Source: Rhodobacteraceae bacterium F11138
GTDB taxonomy: Bacteria > Pseudomonadota > Alphaproteobacteria > Rhodobacterales > Rhodobacteraceae
Direction: 5' to 3'
NCBI GenBank assembly: GCA_016521575.1
Contig: JAEKDP010000010.1
Span: 100,816-164,815 of the forward strand
Length of the DNA: 64,000 nt
The position numbers and the translations under genes are program-made. This document shows positions 41,578-50,722 of this stretch, one piece after another. The notes beneath the pieces were generated by a model. That model did no database searches. It saw only the letters and a list, made by a program, of their open reading frames with translations, and had not been told where the DNA came from. Position 1 is the stretch's first letter, and each line of letters starts with the position of its first letter.

Positions 41578-41647
41578 CAAAGGTGCTTGAGACCTCGCAC
41601 CGAACCGCATATCCCACACACGAAATTTCTTCCAAAGGACGCCACCC

Positions 41648-44593
41648 ATGTGCGCCGAAACGATGACGACCGACTATAAACCGACCTTGAACCTGCCCAA
41701 GACCGACTTTCCGATGCGCGCGGGCCTGCCCAAGCGCGAACCGGACTGGCTGGAACGATGGGAAAGGATCGGGGTCTATGACCGCCTGCGCGAAAAGACC
41801 GGGCGCACGCCGTTCACGCTGCACGACGGGCCACCCTATGCCAACGGGCATCTGCATATCGGCCACGCATTGAACAAGACGATCAAGGACATGATCGTGC
41901 GCAGCCACCAGATGATGGGCTATGACGCGCGCTATGTTCCGGGCTGGGATTGTCACGGCCTGCCGATCGAATGGAAGATCGAGGAACAATACCGCAAGAA
42001 AGGCCGCGACAAGGACGAGGTACCGGTTCTGGATTTCCGCCAGGAATGCCGCAAGTTCGCCGAAGGCTGGGTGGGTATCCAGCGCGAGGAATTCAAGCGG
42101 CTTGGCGTGACCGGCAACTGGCCCGATCCCTACCTGACGATGGACTATCACGCCGAGGCGGTGATCGCGGCGGAGTTCCAGAAATTCCTGATGAACGGCA
42201 CGCTGTATCAGGGCAGCAAGCCGGTCATGTGGTCGCCGGTCGAGCAGACCGCACTGGCCGAGGCCGAGGTTGAATACCACGACAAGGAAAGCTTCACCAT
42301 CTGGGTGAAGTTCAGGGTCGTCGGTGGCCCGCTGGTCGATGCCGTACCGGGACCAAAGCCACCTGAGGATTTGCTTGATGCCATTGTGGTGATCTGGACC
42401 ACAACCCCCTGGACCATCCCGTCAAACAAGGGCGTGGTTTACGGCGCGGATTTCAACTACGGCCTTTACGAAGTCACCGGCACGCCGGATGAATCCTGGG
42501 CCAGTGTGGGCGACAAGTTCATCCTGGCCGACAAGCGCGCCGAGGACGTGATGACCCGCGCGCGTCTGGAGTCGGGCATGTGGAAACGTCTGCGCGATGT
42601 GTCGGCGGACGAATTGTCAGGCCTGAGCCTGCAACACCCGCTGGCCGGGGTCGAAGGCGGAGATGGCGAATGGGACGAACCGCGCGATTTTCGGGCCGCG
42701 CCCTTTGTCACTGACGAGGACGGCACCGGGTTCGTGCATTGCGCGCCCAGCCACGGGATGGATGAATTCGAGCTCTACCGCGATGCCGGGATGCTTGAAC
42801 AGGTGATCACCTACAACATCGATCCCGATGGCCGGTTCCGGGCCGATCTGCCGCTGTTCGGGGGGCGTGCGATCCTCAAACCCAACGGCAAAGAGGGCGA
42901 CGCCAACAAGGCCGTGATCGACAAGCTGGCTGAGGTCGGCGGCCTGCTGGCGCGCGGCAAGATCAAACACAGCTATCCGCACAGCTGGCGCAGCAAGGCA
43001 CCCGTGATCTTCCGCAATACAGCGCAATGGTTTGCCGCCATCGACCGCGCGGTGGGGGACGGTCAGGATACATACGGCACAACCATCCGCGAACGCGCCT
43101 TGAACAGTATCGATCAACTGGTGAAATGGACCCCCAGGACAGGTCGCAACCGGTTGTATTCGATGATCGAATCCAGGCCCGACTGGGTGCTTTCGCGGCA
43201 ACGCGCCTGGGGTGTGCCTCTGACCTGTTTTGTCAAAAAGGGTACGCGGCCAACCGATCCTGAGTATCTGCTGCGCGACGACGCGGTAAACGCGCGCATC
43301 ATCGAGGCGTTCGAAGCCGAAGGCGCCGACGCCTGGTATGCCCAAGGCGCCAAGGAGCGGTTCATCGCGGATGCCGCTGATCCCGATGCCTATGAGCAGG
43401 TGTTCGACGTTCTGGACGTGTGGTTCGACTCGGGCAGTACCCATTCTTTTGTTCTGCGGGACCGGGCGGATGGCACCGAAGACGGCATCGCGGATGTCTA
43501 TATGGAGGGCACCGACCAGCACCGCGGCTGGTTCCATTCCTCCATGCTGCAAGCCTGCGGCACGCTGGGCCGCGCGCCCTATCGCAATGTGGTGACCCAC
43601 GGTTTCACGCTGGATGAAAAAGGCGCGAAAATGTCCAAATCCCTGGGCAATACCATCGTGCCGGAAACCGTGGTGAAACAATATGGCGCCGATATCCTGC
43701 GTCTGTGGGTGGCGCAGACCGACTATACCAGCGATCAGCGCATCGGGCCGGAAATCCTGAAAGGTGTTGCCGACAGCTATCGTCGTCTGCGCAACACCAT
43801 GCGGTTCATGCTGGGATCGCTGAACGATTTCAGCGAGACCGACCGCGTCGACATCGCCGAGATGCCGGAACTGGAACGCTGGGTGCTGCATCGGATGGCC
43901 GAACTGGATCAGACGGTGCGCGACGGATATGCCGCCTTTGACTTCCAGGGTGTGTTCCAGGCCGTGTTCACATTTGCCACGGTGGATCTGAGCGCGTTCT
44001 ATTTCGACATCCGAAAGGACGCACTGTATTGCGATGGCGACACCGCACGCCGCCGCGGCGCGCGCACGGTGCTGGATCTTCTGTTCCATCGTCTCACCAC
44101 CTGGCTGGCGCCGATCCTCGTCTTCACCATGGAAGAGGTCTGGCTGGAGCGGTATCCGGGTGACGACAGTTCCGTGCATCTGACCGACATGCCCCAAACG
44201 CCTGCCGATTGGCGCGACGACGCATTGGCGGCCAAGTGGTCATCGGTGCGGCAGGTCCGCCGGGCCGTGACCGCCGCGCTTGAGGTTCAGCGCACCGACA
44301 AGGTGATCGGGGCCAGCCTAGAAGCCTCTCCGGTGGTGCATGTGCGGGATGCCGAGGTGCTTGAGGTGCTGAAATCGGTGCCGTTCGATGACATCTGTAT
44401 CACGTCCGGTATGACCCTGACGGGCGATCCGACCCCGGCCGAAGCCTTCCGGCTGCCGGAAATCGAAGGGGTTGGCGTGGTGTTTGAACGGGCCGAAGGT
44501 CAGAAATGCCAACGCTGCTGGAAGATCCTGCCCGACGTCGGACAGCATGCCCATGCGGGGGTGTGCGGGCGTTGCGATGAGGCGCTCGCCTGA
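41648..44593 (+). CDS. ileS: Isoleucyl-tRNA synthetase
   Basis: This 981-residue class I synthetase charges tRNA-Ile. The HIGH motif is at residues 70-73 (ANGHLHIGHALNKT), WTTTPWTIPSNK belongs to the editing CP1 domain, and KMSKS is at 661-665. The C-terminus retains the zinc-binding module CQRCW...CGRCDEAL. It is the bacterial-type IleRS, the kind usually mupirocin-sensitive. AAAGGA lies nine bases before the ATG at 41648; an internal ATG at 41663 is less well placed. The 136-base leader contains an isoleucine-rich ORF. Confidence 0.97.
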   Translation: MCAETMTTDYKPTLNLPKTDFPMRAGLPKREPDWLERWERIGVYDRLREKTGRTPFTLHDGPPYANGHLHIGHALNKTIKDMIVRSHQMMGYDARYVPGWDCHGLPIEWKIEEQYRKKGRDKDEVPVLDFRQECRKFAEGWVGIQREEFKRLGVTGNWPDPYLTMDYHAEAVIAAEFQKFLMNGTLYQGSKPVMWSPVEQTALAEAEVEYHDKESFTIWVKFRVVGGPLVDAVPGPKPPEDLLDAIVVIWTTTPWTIPSNKGVVYGADFNYGLYEVTGTPDESWASVGDKFILADKRAEDVMTRARLESGMWKRLRDVSADELSGLSLQHPLAGVEGGDGEWDEPRDFRAAPFVTDEDGTGFVHCAPSHGMDEFELYRDAGMLEQVITYNIDPDGRFRADLPLFGGRAILKPNGKEGDANKAVIDKLAEVGGLLARGKIKHSYPHSWRSKAPVIFRNTAQWFAAIDRAVGDGQDTYGTTIRERALNSIDQLVKWTPRTGRNRLYSMIESRPDWVLSRQRAWGVPLTCFVKKGTRPTDPEYLLRDDAVNARIIEAFEAEGADAWYAQGAKERFIADAADPDAYEQVFDVLDVWFDSGSTHSFVLRDRADGTEDGIADVYMEGTDQHRGWFHSSMLQACGTLGRAPYRNVVTHGFTLDEKGAKMSKSLGNTIVPETVVKQYGADILRLWVAQTDYTSDQRIGPEILKGVADSYRRLRNTMRFMLGSLNDFSETDRVDIAEMPELERWVLHRMAELDQTVRDGYAAFDFQGVFQAVFTFATVDLSAFYFDIRKDALYCDGDTARRRGARTVLDLLFHRLTTWLAPILVFTMEEVWLERYPGDDSSVHLTDMPQTPADWRDDALAAKWSSVRQVRRAVTAALEVQRTDKVIGASLEASPVVHVRDAEVLEVLKSVPFDDICITSGMTLTGDPTPAEAFRLPEIEGVGVVFERAEGQKCQRCWKILPDVGQHAHAGVCGRCDEALA

Positions 44594-44696
44594 TTTGTGG
44601 TGATCCGAAACTGACCACCTGGCCGGGAGGCGCATGTCTGCGCCTTCCGCGACCGCTTTCACGCGCTGCGGTGCGGGTGCGGACGGGATTGCCGGA

Positions 44697-45533
44697 ATGA
44701 GCCCGCTGGTCTTCGGTGCGGTCCTGTTCGCGGCTTTCCTGCACGCGCTTTGGAATGCGCTGATCAAGACCGGCACATCGAAAATGACCGGTATGCTGAT
44801 CATGACCGTGGTGCAGGGTGCGCTTGGTGCGGTTATCGGCCTGTGTCATCCTTGGCCCGCCGGCTCTGTCTGGTTCTGGCTTATCGGGTCGGGCGCGTTT
44901 CATGCCGCCTACAAGCTGTTCCTGACCTATGCCTATGAACAAGGCGATCTGAGCCGGGTCTATCCCATCGCACGGGGGGCCGCCCCAATGGTGGTGACAG
45001 CGATCAGCGCGCTGTTCCTGAGCGATGTGATTGCACCGGTCGAATACGCGGGCATCTTCGTTCTGGGTGCCGGAATTGCGATCATGGCGCAGGGGGCGTT
45101 TGCGAACGGCGAATCCCGTCGGCTTGTGCCTCTTGCGCTGGGATCGGCGATGATGACGGCGGGGTATTCGCTGGTGGACGGGATGGGCGCGCGCATTGCC
45201 GGCGATGCGGTCCTGTTCGTTGGCTGGATGTTCGCGCTGGATGCGTTGATCTTCGCCCCGGCCTGTCTGGTCTTGCGCGGACCGGTGGTTCTGCGCGCCA
45301 CAAGACGCGACTGGACAGCGGGAAGCTGCGCTGCACTGGCGTCTTTCGCGGCCTATGCCATCGCGGTTTGGGGCATGACGCAGGCGCCGATTGCGCTGGT
45401 CGCGGCTTTGCGCGAGACATCGATCCTGTTTGCGATGCTGATCGGGTGGTTGGTGATGAAGGACCGCATGGACCGAACCAAGGCAGCGGCGGCGGCATTG
45501 ATCGTTCTGGGGATGGGGATGACGCGGCTTTGA
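44697..45533 (+). CDS. EamA/DMT-superfamily transporter
   Basis: This 278-residue membrane protein has about nine to ten hydrophobic segments, starting MSPLVFGAVLFAAFLHALWN. It includes YAYEQGDLSRVYPIARGAAP and ALRETSILFAMLIGWLVMKD, typical of EamA exporters. Substrate unknown. The start at 44697 puts the first helix at the N-terminus; an upstream in-frame ATG at 44634 would add 21 mostly polar residues with cysteine. It follows ileS by about 100 bases on the same strand. Confidence 0.87.
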   Translation: MSPLVFGAVLFAAFLHALWNALIKTGTSKMTGMLIMTVVQGALGAVIGLCHPWPAGSVWFWLIGSGAFHAAYKLFLTYAYEQGDLSRVYPIARGAAPMVVTAISALFLSDVIAPVEYAGIFVLGAGIAIMAQGAFANGESRRLVPLALGSAMMTAGYSLVDGMGARIAGDAVLFVGWMFALDALIFAPACLVLRGPVVLRATRRDWTAGSCAALASFAAYAIAVWGMTQAPIALVAALRETSILFAMLIGWLVMKDRMDRTKAAAAALIVLGMGMTRL

Positions 45534-45588
45534 TCTGTCCGGCGTTTGCAGTGCTGGCGTCGCGCGGCCGTCCCTGCAATATTGAGTC

Positions 45589-46041
45589 ATGCCTCATCTG
45601 ACCGTGGATACACCGACCGGCCCTGTGACCCTGAGCGAAAGCGCCGGTGCGATCACGCGGGTCATATGGGGGGGATGCGGGCGCGATCATACCGATCTGC
45701 TGGATCGGGCCGCGACGCAGCTGGCGTTGTATTTCGAAGATCCCGAAACCGGTTTCGATTTGCCGCTTCGTGTGGCGGGGTCCGATTTCCAACGTGCCGT
45801 CTGTGATCTGATGCGGGCGATTCCGGTGGGTCTGACGCGCAGCTATGGCGAAATCGCCAGGGATCTGGGCGCGCCCGCACAGGCGGTCGGTCAGGCCTGC
45901 GGGGGCAATCCAATCCCGATCATCATTCCCTGCCACCGTGTGCTTGGGGCCCAGGGATTGGGTGGGTTCTCGGGGGCTGGCGGTGTCGAGACCAAGGTGG
46001 CGCTGCTGCGTCACGAGAAAGCCGCCGGATTGCTGATCTGA
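45589..46041 (+). CDS. ogt: Methylated-DNA--protein-cysteine S-methyltransferase
   Basis: This 150-residue DNA repair protein removes O6-alkyl groups from guanine by transfer to its own cysteine. The catalytic motif IPCHRV is centred on Cys115, and SYGEIARDLGAP is the DNA-binding helix-turn-helix with RSYG. The N-terminal domain is short, as in Ogt rather than Ada. Length is normal. It lies after the DMT transporter on the same strand, with a 55-base gap. Confidence 0.93.
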   Translation: MPHLTVDTPTGPVTLSESAGAITRVIWGGCGRDHTDLLDRAATQLALYFEDPETGFDLPLRVAGSDFQRAVCDLMRAIPVGLTRSYGEIARDLGAPAQAVGQACGGNPIPIIIPCHRVLGAQGLGGFSGAGGVETKVALLRHEKAAGLLI

Positions 46042-46173
46042 TACCCATTGCGTCCGCAAAAGGCGAAGTGGACCCGAGGCAGGTCAAGGCATCGCGCCGC
46101 GGTTGCGGTCGCTGCATCCCAAGTTGATGGGCCTGTTGAAAACCGTGGCGGACGGGTCTTCCGAGCGCGCGGT

Positions 46174-47235
46174 TCACGCCGGGACGTGTCCTGCGGTCTG
46201 ATCGACCAGATAGTCGGTGGCCATTGCGCCAAGCCACATGAACAACAGCGCACACCAGGCGGTGGCGACGAAAATCGATCCGCCGGTGACACCGGCGCCG
46301 ATGGCACAGCCCCCGGCCAGCATGCCACCGAACCCCATGAGAGCGGCACCGATCATCGCCTTGCGCATGGTCACCGGGCCATCAAACGCCTGAATTTTCA
46401 TTTCGCCGCTCAAACCCGCCGCAATCATCGCGCCCAGAAACACGCCCGGTATCAGGCCGATGTCGAATGACAACACCGAATCCCGGTCCAGAACGAACAT
46501 CAGTGTTTGCGCCGAAGGGCCGGTGAAGGTCGCGCTTTCGATCTGTACGGGATCAAAGGCGATCTGGCTGACCGCATAGGTCAACACCCAGCCCAACGCG
46601 ACTGAAAATCCGACCCCCGAGGCAAAGACCAGACGCGCGACGCCGATGCGGTTTCGATACGACAGAAACAGCGCTACGCCTGCGATCAGCAGCCCAAGGG
46701 TCAGCCCGGCACCTTGGGGCAGGCCGAGCGTTGCCAACAGATCCAGGTTGCGTCCGTCCGGTGTGATCCAGAGCCCTGCGAGCCGGTCGCGCAGCGGTGA
46801 AAGAATGCCCGACAGGCTCATCTGGGCCACCACGGCAAAGATCAGCCCCGAGATCACGGACCGAAGATTGCCGGTTGCCGCCAGCACCAGAAGCCGCCCG
46901 GAACACCCCCGGGCCAGCACCATGCCGGCCCCGAACATCAATCCGCCGATGATGGCACCGGACCAACTGCCCGGCACGGCCATCATGCGGGCCTGGGTGG
47001 CGTCCATCAAACCCAGCAGCTGCGCGCTTTGCACCCAGATCAACGCGGTCGAAAACGTCAGCAGCCAGACCGCCACCTTGTCGCCCATCCCGCCGCGGGC
47101 AAATTCCACCGTGGCGGCACGCAGGCAGAACCGCGAGCGTTGGGCCGCGACACCGAAGGTCACCCCCGTCAGCAAGCCGAACAGCGCCGCCGTCCGGGAT
47201 TCACCGATACCGTCGATCAGGGTTACAAGGTCCAT
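46174..47235 (-). CDS. YeeE/YedE-family sulfur (thiosulfate-type) transporter
   Basis: This 353-residue membrane protein with about ten helices carries three conserved cysteine-containing loops: QRSRFCLRAATVEFA (Cys37), LARGCSGRLLVLAATG (Cys111) and LAGGCAIGAGVTGGS near the C-terminus. These cysteines are characteristic of the YeeE/YedE (TsuA) family, in which thiosulfate is passed along persulfide-capable cysteines. No TusA/SirA-like partner is seen adjacent, which is often the case with the two-domain form. It is divergent from the MFS gene. Confidence 0.92.
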   Translation of the reverse strand: MDLVTLIDGIGESRTAALFGLLTGVTFGVAAQRSRFCLRAATVEFARGGMGDKVAVWLLTFSTALIWVQSAQLLGLMDATQARMMAVPGSWSGAIIGGLMFGAGMVLARGCSGRLLVLAATGNLRSVISGLIFAVVAQMSLSGILSPLRDRLAGLWITPDGRNLDLLATLGLPQGAGLTLGLLIAGVALFLSYRNRIGVARLVFASGVGFSVALGWVLTYAVSQIAFDPVQIESATFTGPSAQTLMFVLDRDSVLSFDIGLIPGVFLGAMIAAGLSGEMKIQAFDGPVTMRKAMIGAALMGFGGMLAGGCAIGAGVTGGSIFVATAWCALLFMWLGAMATDYLVDQTAGHVPA

Positions 47236-47360
47236 TCAGCCCTCCGTTCGGAATTTGCTCAAGAATACGCGCCGCTGCTCCTGTGTGCTTTGATGCAGAT
47301 CAGATGTGTGTATCGCGCTTTTGTCTCGCCAACGGCGCGCTCCGGGCGTATGTGGTTCAC

Positions 47361-48593
47361 ATGACAAACATCGTCCCCATCTCGAACGCGCAAAACATGC
47401 CACGTTGGCGACGTCCGGTGACCTTGCTGTTCGTGATGGCGATGTCCATGCCGGTCGCATTCTATGCGTGGTATGCGCTGCTCAACAATTTCGTGGTCGA
47501 GGCGGCGGGGTTTGACGGTGCCGATATCGGCCTGTTGCATACGGTTCGCGAAATTCCCGGCTTTCTGGCCGTGGGGGTGATTGCGATCATCATCTTCGTG
47601 CGAGAGCAGGTGCTGGGGCTGATTTCGCTGGCTTTGCTGGGGGTGGCGACCGCATTCACCGCCTGGTTTCCCAGCCTTGGAGGGTTGTTGTTTCTGACCT
47701 TGCTCAGTTCAATCGGTTTTCACTACTACGAGACGGTAAACCAGTCATTGCAACTGCAATGGTTGCCCAAGGACCGCGCGCCGCAGATGCTGGGCTGGAT
47801 CATGGGGGCAGGGTCGGCGATGACGCTGGTGGTGTTCGTGCTGATCGTGCTGATGTGGGAGCCGCTTGGCCTGACCTATAATCTGGTCTTCATGAGCGCG
47901 GGTGGCTTCACCTTCGTGATGGCCGTGATTTGCCTGTTTGCCTATCCGCAGTTCGAAGCGCCCCATCCGCAGGTCAAGAAAATGGTGCTGCGTCGCAGGT
48001 ATTGGCTGTATTATGCGTTGCAGTTCATGTCGGGCGCGCGGCGGCAGATCTTCATGGTTTTCGCCGGCTTCATGATGGTCGAGAAGTTCGGTTTCGAGGT
48101 GCATGAACTGACCGGGCTTTACCTGATCAACCTGATAGTCAACATGTTGGCCGCGCCCTTTCTGGGCCGCGCGGTGGGGTATTTCGGCGAACGTCGGACG
48201 TTGATCTGCGAATATGTCGGACTGACAATTGTGTTTGCCGCTTATGGGGGCATCTATTGGTTCGGCTGGGGGGTCGCGATGGCCGCCACGCTCTATGTCA
48301 TCGATCACATCCTGTTCGGTTTTGCCCTGGCGTTGAAAACCTATTTTCAGAAGATCGCGGACCCGGGAGACATCGCTCCGACTGCTGCGGTGGCATTCAC
48401 CATCAATCACATCGCGGCGGTGTTTCTGCCGGTGCTGCTGGGGCTGCTGTGGGTGGTGTCGCCTGCGGCGGTGTTCGGTCTGGCCGCCTGCATGGCGCTG
48501 ATATCGCTGTCGCTGTCGCTGTTGATCCCGCGCCATCCCGAACCGGGACATGAAACCGTATTTGCCCGCAGAATCGCCGCTCCGGCAGAGTAA
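47361..48593 (+). CDS. Major facilitator superfamily transporter
   Basis: This 410-residue permease has about twelve hydrophobic segments and no recognisable substrate signature. Features include YAWYALLNNFVVEAAGFDG, LGWIMGAGSAMTLVVFVLIV, MSGARRQIFMVFAGFMMVE and TAAVAFTINHIAAVFLPVLL. The start at 47361 is selected because it comes just before the first helix and leaves room for the promoter; an in-frame ATG at 47283 overlaps the divergent promoter of the sulfur transporter. Substrate unknown. It is followed by prmA. Confidence 0.88.
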   Translation: MTNIVPISNAQNMPRWRRPVTLLFVMAMSMPVAFYAWYALLNNFVVEAAGFDGADIGLLHTVREIPGFLAVGVIAIIIFVREQVLGLISLALLGVATAFTAWFPSLGGLLFLTLLSSIGFHYYETVNQSLQLQWLPKDRAPQMLGWIMGAGSAMTLVVFVLIVLMWEPLGLTYNLVFMSAGGFTFVMAVICLFAYPQFEAPHPQVKKMVLRRRYWLYYALQFMSGARRQIFMVFAGFMMVEKFGFEVHELTGLYLINLIVNMLAAPFLGRAVGYFGERRTLICEYVGLTIVFAAYGGIYWFGWGVAMAATLYVIDHILFGFALALKTYFQKIADPGDIAPTAAVAFTINHIAAVFLPVLLGLLWVVSPAAVFGLAACMALISLSLSLLIPRHPEPGHETVFARRIAAPAE

Positions 48594-48672
48594 CCGGCCA
48601 TGAGCCGGCGCAGCCGCTTGACCTTGGTCCGCCGCAGCCCTACGCCCATGCGGACCGCTTCAGGAGACAAGA

Positions 48673-49548
48673 ATGCCGACCTATACCGCACTGACCACAT
48701 TGACCGGCAAACCGGGAGCCGAAGCCCTGGGCGAGGCGATGGAGCGTCTTGCACCGGTACCCACCGGCGTCGGCGTGTTCGAGGTCGAAGACGACTCGGG
48801 CCTGTGGGAAGTCGGGGGTTATTTTGACGCACAGCCGGACGACGCGGCGCTGGCCTTGCTGGCGGCGGCGTTCGGGGCCAGGCCTTTTGTGGTCTCCGAA
48901 GTGCCGGAAACCGATTGGGTGGCGCATGTGCGTCGCGAATTGGCCCCGGTGCGGGCGGGGCGGTTCTTTGTCTATGGCAGCCACGATGCGGACAAGGTGC
49001 CCGACGGGTGTGAGCCGCTGTTGATCGAAGCCGCGATGGCCTTTGGCACCGGGCATCATGGCACCACTCTGGGCTGCCTGCGGGCGCTGGAAACCCTGAT
49101 CGAACAGGGGTTCTGCGCCGATCGGGTCGCGGATATCGGCTGTGGTACCGCGGTTCTGGCCATGGCTGCGGCCCGGGTCTGGAACGGTACGATTCTGGCC
49201 AGCGACATCGATCAGGTTGCCGTCGATGTGGCCGAGGCCAATCTGCGCGCCAATGCCCTGGCCGGAGAGGTGCGCTGTGTCGAAGCGGCCGGATTCGATC
49301 ATCCGGATATCCGCGGCGCGGCACCGTATGATCTGATCTTTGCCAATATTCTCAAGGGGCCGCTGATCGCCCTGGCACCGGACGTGACGGCGCATCTGCG
49401 CGCGCGCGGATATGCGATCCTGTCGGGCATCCTGAACGAACAGGCCGATGACGTGATCGCGGTCTATGCCGAATGCGGAAACGATCTGATCCGCCGCGAA
49501 CAGATCGGCGACTGGACCACATTGATCTTGCAGAAAAAGGCGGAATGA
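48673..49548 (+). CDS. prmA: Ribosomal protein L11 methyltransferase
   Basis: This 291-residue SAM-dependent enzyme trimethylates lysines and the N-terminus of ribosomal protein L11. MAFGTGHHGTT at about 122-132 and VADIGCGTAVLAMAA from 152 are its hallmark SAM motifs, followed by LIFANILKGPLIALAPDV. An N-terminal L11-recognition domain precedes them. The start codon follows AGGAGACAAGA. It is convergent with the DUF1127 gene; a shared hairpin terminator lies between. Confidence 0.95.
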   Translation: MPTYTALTTLTGKPGAEALGEAMERLAPVPTGVGVFEVEDDSGLWEVGGYFDAQPDDAALALLAAAFGARPFVVSEVPETDWVAHVRRELAPVRAGRFFVYGSHDADKVPDGCEPLLIEAAMAFGTGHHGTTLGCLRALETLIEQGFCADRVADIGCGTAVLAMAAARVWNGTILASDIDQVAVDVAEANLRANALAGEVRCVEAAGFDHPDIRGAAPYDLIFANILKGPLIALAPDVTAHLRARGYAILSGILNEQADDVIAVYAECGNDLIRREQIGDWTTLILQKKAE

Positions 49549-49578
49549 AACACGGGCTGAAGGCCACAGGTTTCAAAC

Positions 49579-49615
49579 GAAAACAGCCGCCCGCCATTGG
49601 CGCGCGGCTGTTTGG
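49579..49615. terminator. Bidirectional terminator between prmA and DUF1127 genes
   Basis: AACAGCCGC (49582-49590) pairs perfectly with GCGGCTGTT (49604-49612), with GCC/GGC pairing possible inside the loop. T-rich flanks on both strands are short (TTT on the plus strand, TTTT on the minus). Confidence 0.75.
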
Positions 49616-49642
49616 GGCGGATGCCCTGATTGGTTGCCCGGT

Positions 49643-49861
49643 TCAGATCCGTGCGTGGCCATGTGCGACCGCCTGGATGTCGCCGCGGGTCAGACCGATG
49701 TCATCCAGCTCGCGGTCAGTCAGGCCCGACAGGGCATTGCGGGTGATCCGTGCATCGTTCCATGCGGCGATCGTGCCGAAGATGCCTGCGAAAAAGCCGT
49801 TGATACGGCCATTCAGGCCGTGCGAGCCATAGGTGGTGCGGGTGGTGTCAAAAGCAGCCAT
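49643..49861 (-). CDS. DUF1127-domain small protein
   Basis: This 72-residue product has a basic/hydrophobic N-terminal half (GLNGRINGFFAGIFGTIAAWND) and the C-terminal DUF1127 motif LSGLTDRELDDIGLTRGDI, a helical element common in alphaproteobacteria. DUF1127 proteins are often stress-induced; in Rhodobacter and Agrobacterium some have been linked to RNA turnover and growth transitions. AAAGGAT precedes the ATG at 49861. Its leader contains a perfect six-base-pair hairpin (49921-49938). Confidence 0.9.
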   Translation of the reverse strand: MAAFDTTRTTYGSHGLNGRINGFFAGIFGTIAAWNDARITRNALSGLTDRELDDIGLTRGDIQAVAHGHARI

Positions 49862-50224
49862 ATCCTTTGTCCTTTGTGTTTGGGATGGACCATTCGTTTC
49901 GTGACCACCGGCAGATAGGGGTGCGGATCGCACCGCACAACCGTCGAAAACGCAAACTCAATATGCGTCCCGTGCATGGGTCGTTTTCTCGTTAACCGCT
50001 TTTTAAAAAACGCAAAAATTACGCCGGGGAAGTGTCGTTTTCAGGCCATGAAAGCGCCGGAAACGACATCCAGGGCGGCAAGGTGCCGGGATCTGTCGTT
50101 TTCCGATGATCGCGCAAAACGCTTGGACCATGTTCGTGTTTCGTGCTAGTGCATCAAAAAAGCAACAAACAGACCGCGCCGCTAGGGGCGGGCAAACCGG
50201 AAATCGGGCAGGAACGGGCGGTAT
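49862..50224. promoter_or_regulatory. Divergent regulatory region with iterated GTCGTTTTC and LexA-like box
   Basis: 363 bases without a gene, between the leftward DUF1127 gene and ruvC. The motif GTCGTTTTC occurs at 49980-49988, 50034-50042 and 50095-50103, and as a one-mismatch inverted copy, GGAAACGAC, at 50059-50067. A hairpin GTGCGG-N6-CCGCAC (49921-49938) lies in the DUF1127 leader. Near ruvC, TTGGAC (50123-50128) and TGCTAG (50144-50149) form a candidate promoter overlapping GTTC-N7-GTGC (50132-50146). That differs by one base from the alphaproteobacterial LexA box GTTC-N7-GTTC. An AT-rich tract, TTTTTAAAAAA, lies at about 50000-50010. Confidence 0.45.
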
Positions 50225-50722
50225 ATGCGGATTTTGGGCATTGATCCGGGGCTGCGGACCCTGGGATGGGGCGTGATCGACTCGCACGGGTCACGACTGA
50301 GCCATGTGGCCAACGGCCAGATCAAGTCCCAGGGCGCGGATCTGGGCGCTCGGCTGTTGTCCCTGTATTCACAGCTGGATTCGGTGTTGCAGCACTATGC
50401 CCCGCAGACGGCGGCGGTTGAACAGACATTCGTGAACAAGGACGGGGCGGGGACGCTGAAACTGGGCCAGGCGCGGGGCATCGCGATGCTGGTGCCGGCG
50501 CAGGCCGGTCTGACCATCGGGGAATACGCGCCGAACCGGGTCAAGAAGACCGTCGTGGGGGTCGGGCACGCGGACAAGGGACAGATCCTGCACATGGTGC
50601 GGTTGCAGCTGCCGGGGTGCGAACCCGCCGGGCCGGATGCGGCGGATGCGCTGGCCATCGCGATCTGTCATGCCTTCTATGGCGGGGCGTCGCGCCCCGA
50701 ACTGCGCGAGGTGGGGACATGA
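50225..50722 (+). CDS. ruvC: Crossover junction endodeoxyribonuclease RuvC
   Basis: This 165-residue Holliday-junction resolvase nicks symmetrically at the crossover. The acidic active-site residues are visible: Asp7 in [12 protein letters not shown], Glu66 in VEQTFVN, and Asp138/Asp141 in [15 protein letters not shown]. It overlaps ruvA by four bases (ATGA), giving the standard ruvCAB order. A LexA-like sequence in the promoter suggests SOS control. Confidence 0.97.
   Translation: MRILGIDPGLRTLGWGVIDSHGSRLSHVANGQIKSQGADLGARLLSLYSQLDSVLQHYAPQTAAVEQTFVNKDGAGTLKLGQARGIAMLVPAQAGLTIGEYAPNRVKKTVVGVGHADKGQILHMVRLQLPGCEPAGPDAADALAIAICHAFYGGASRPELREVGT

Noticed and set aside
42617..44197. Open frame of about 526 codons on the minus strand opposite ileS
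   Set aside because: Low-complexity His/Gln/Gly-rich translation; the plus strand carries IleRS with HIGH and KMSKS.
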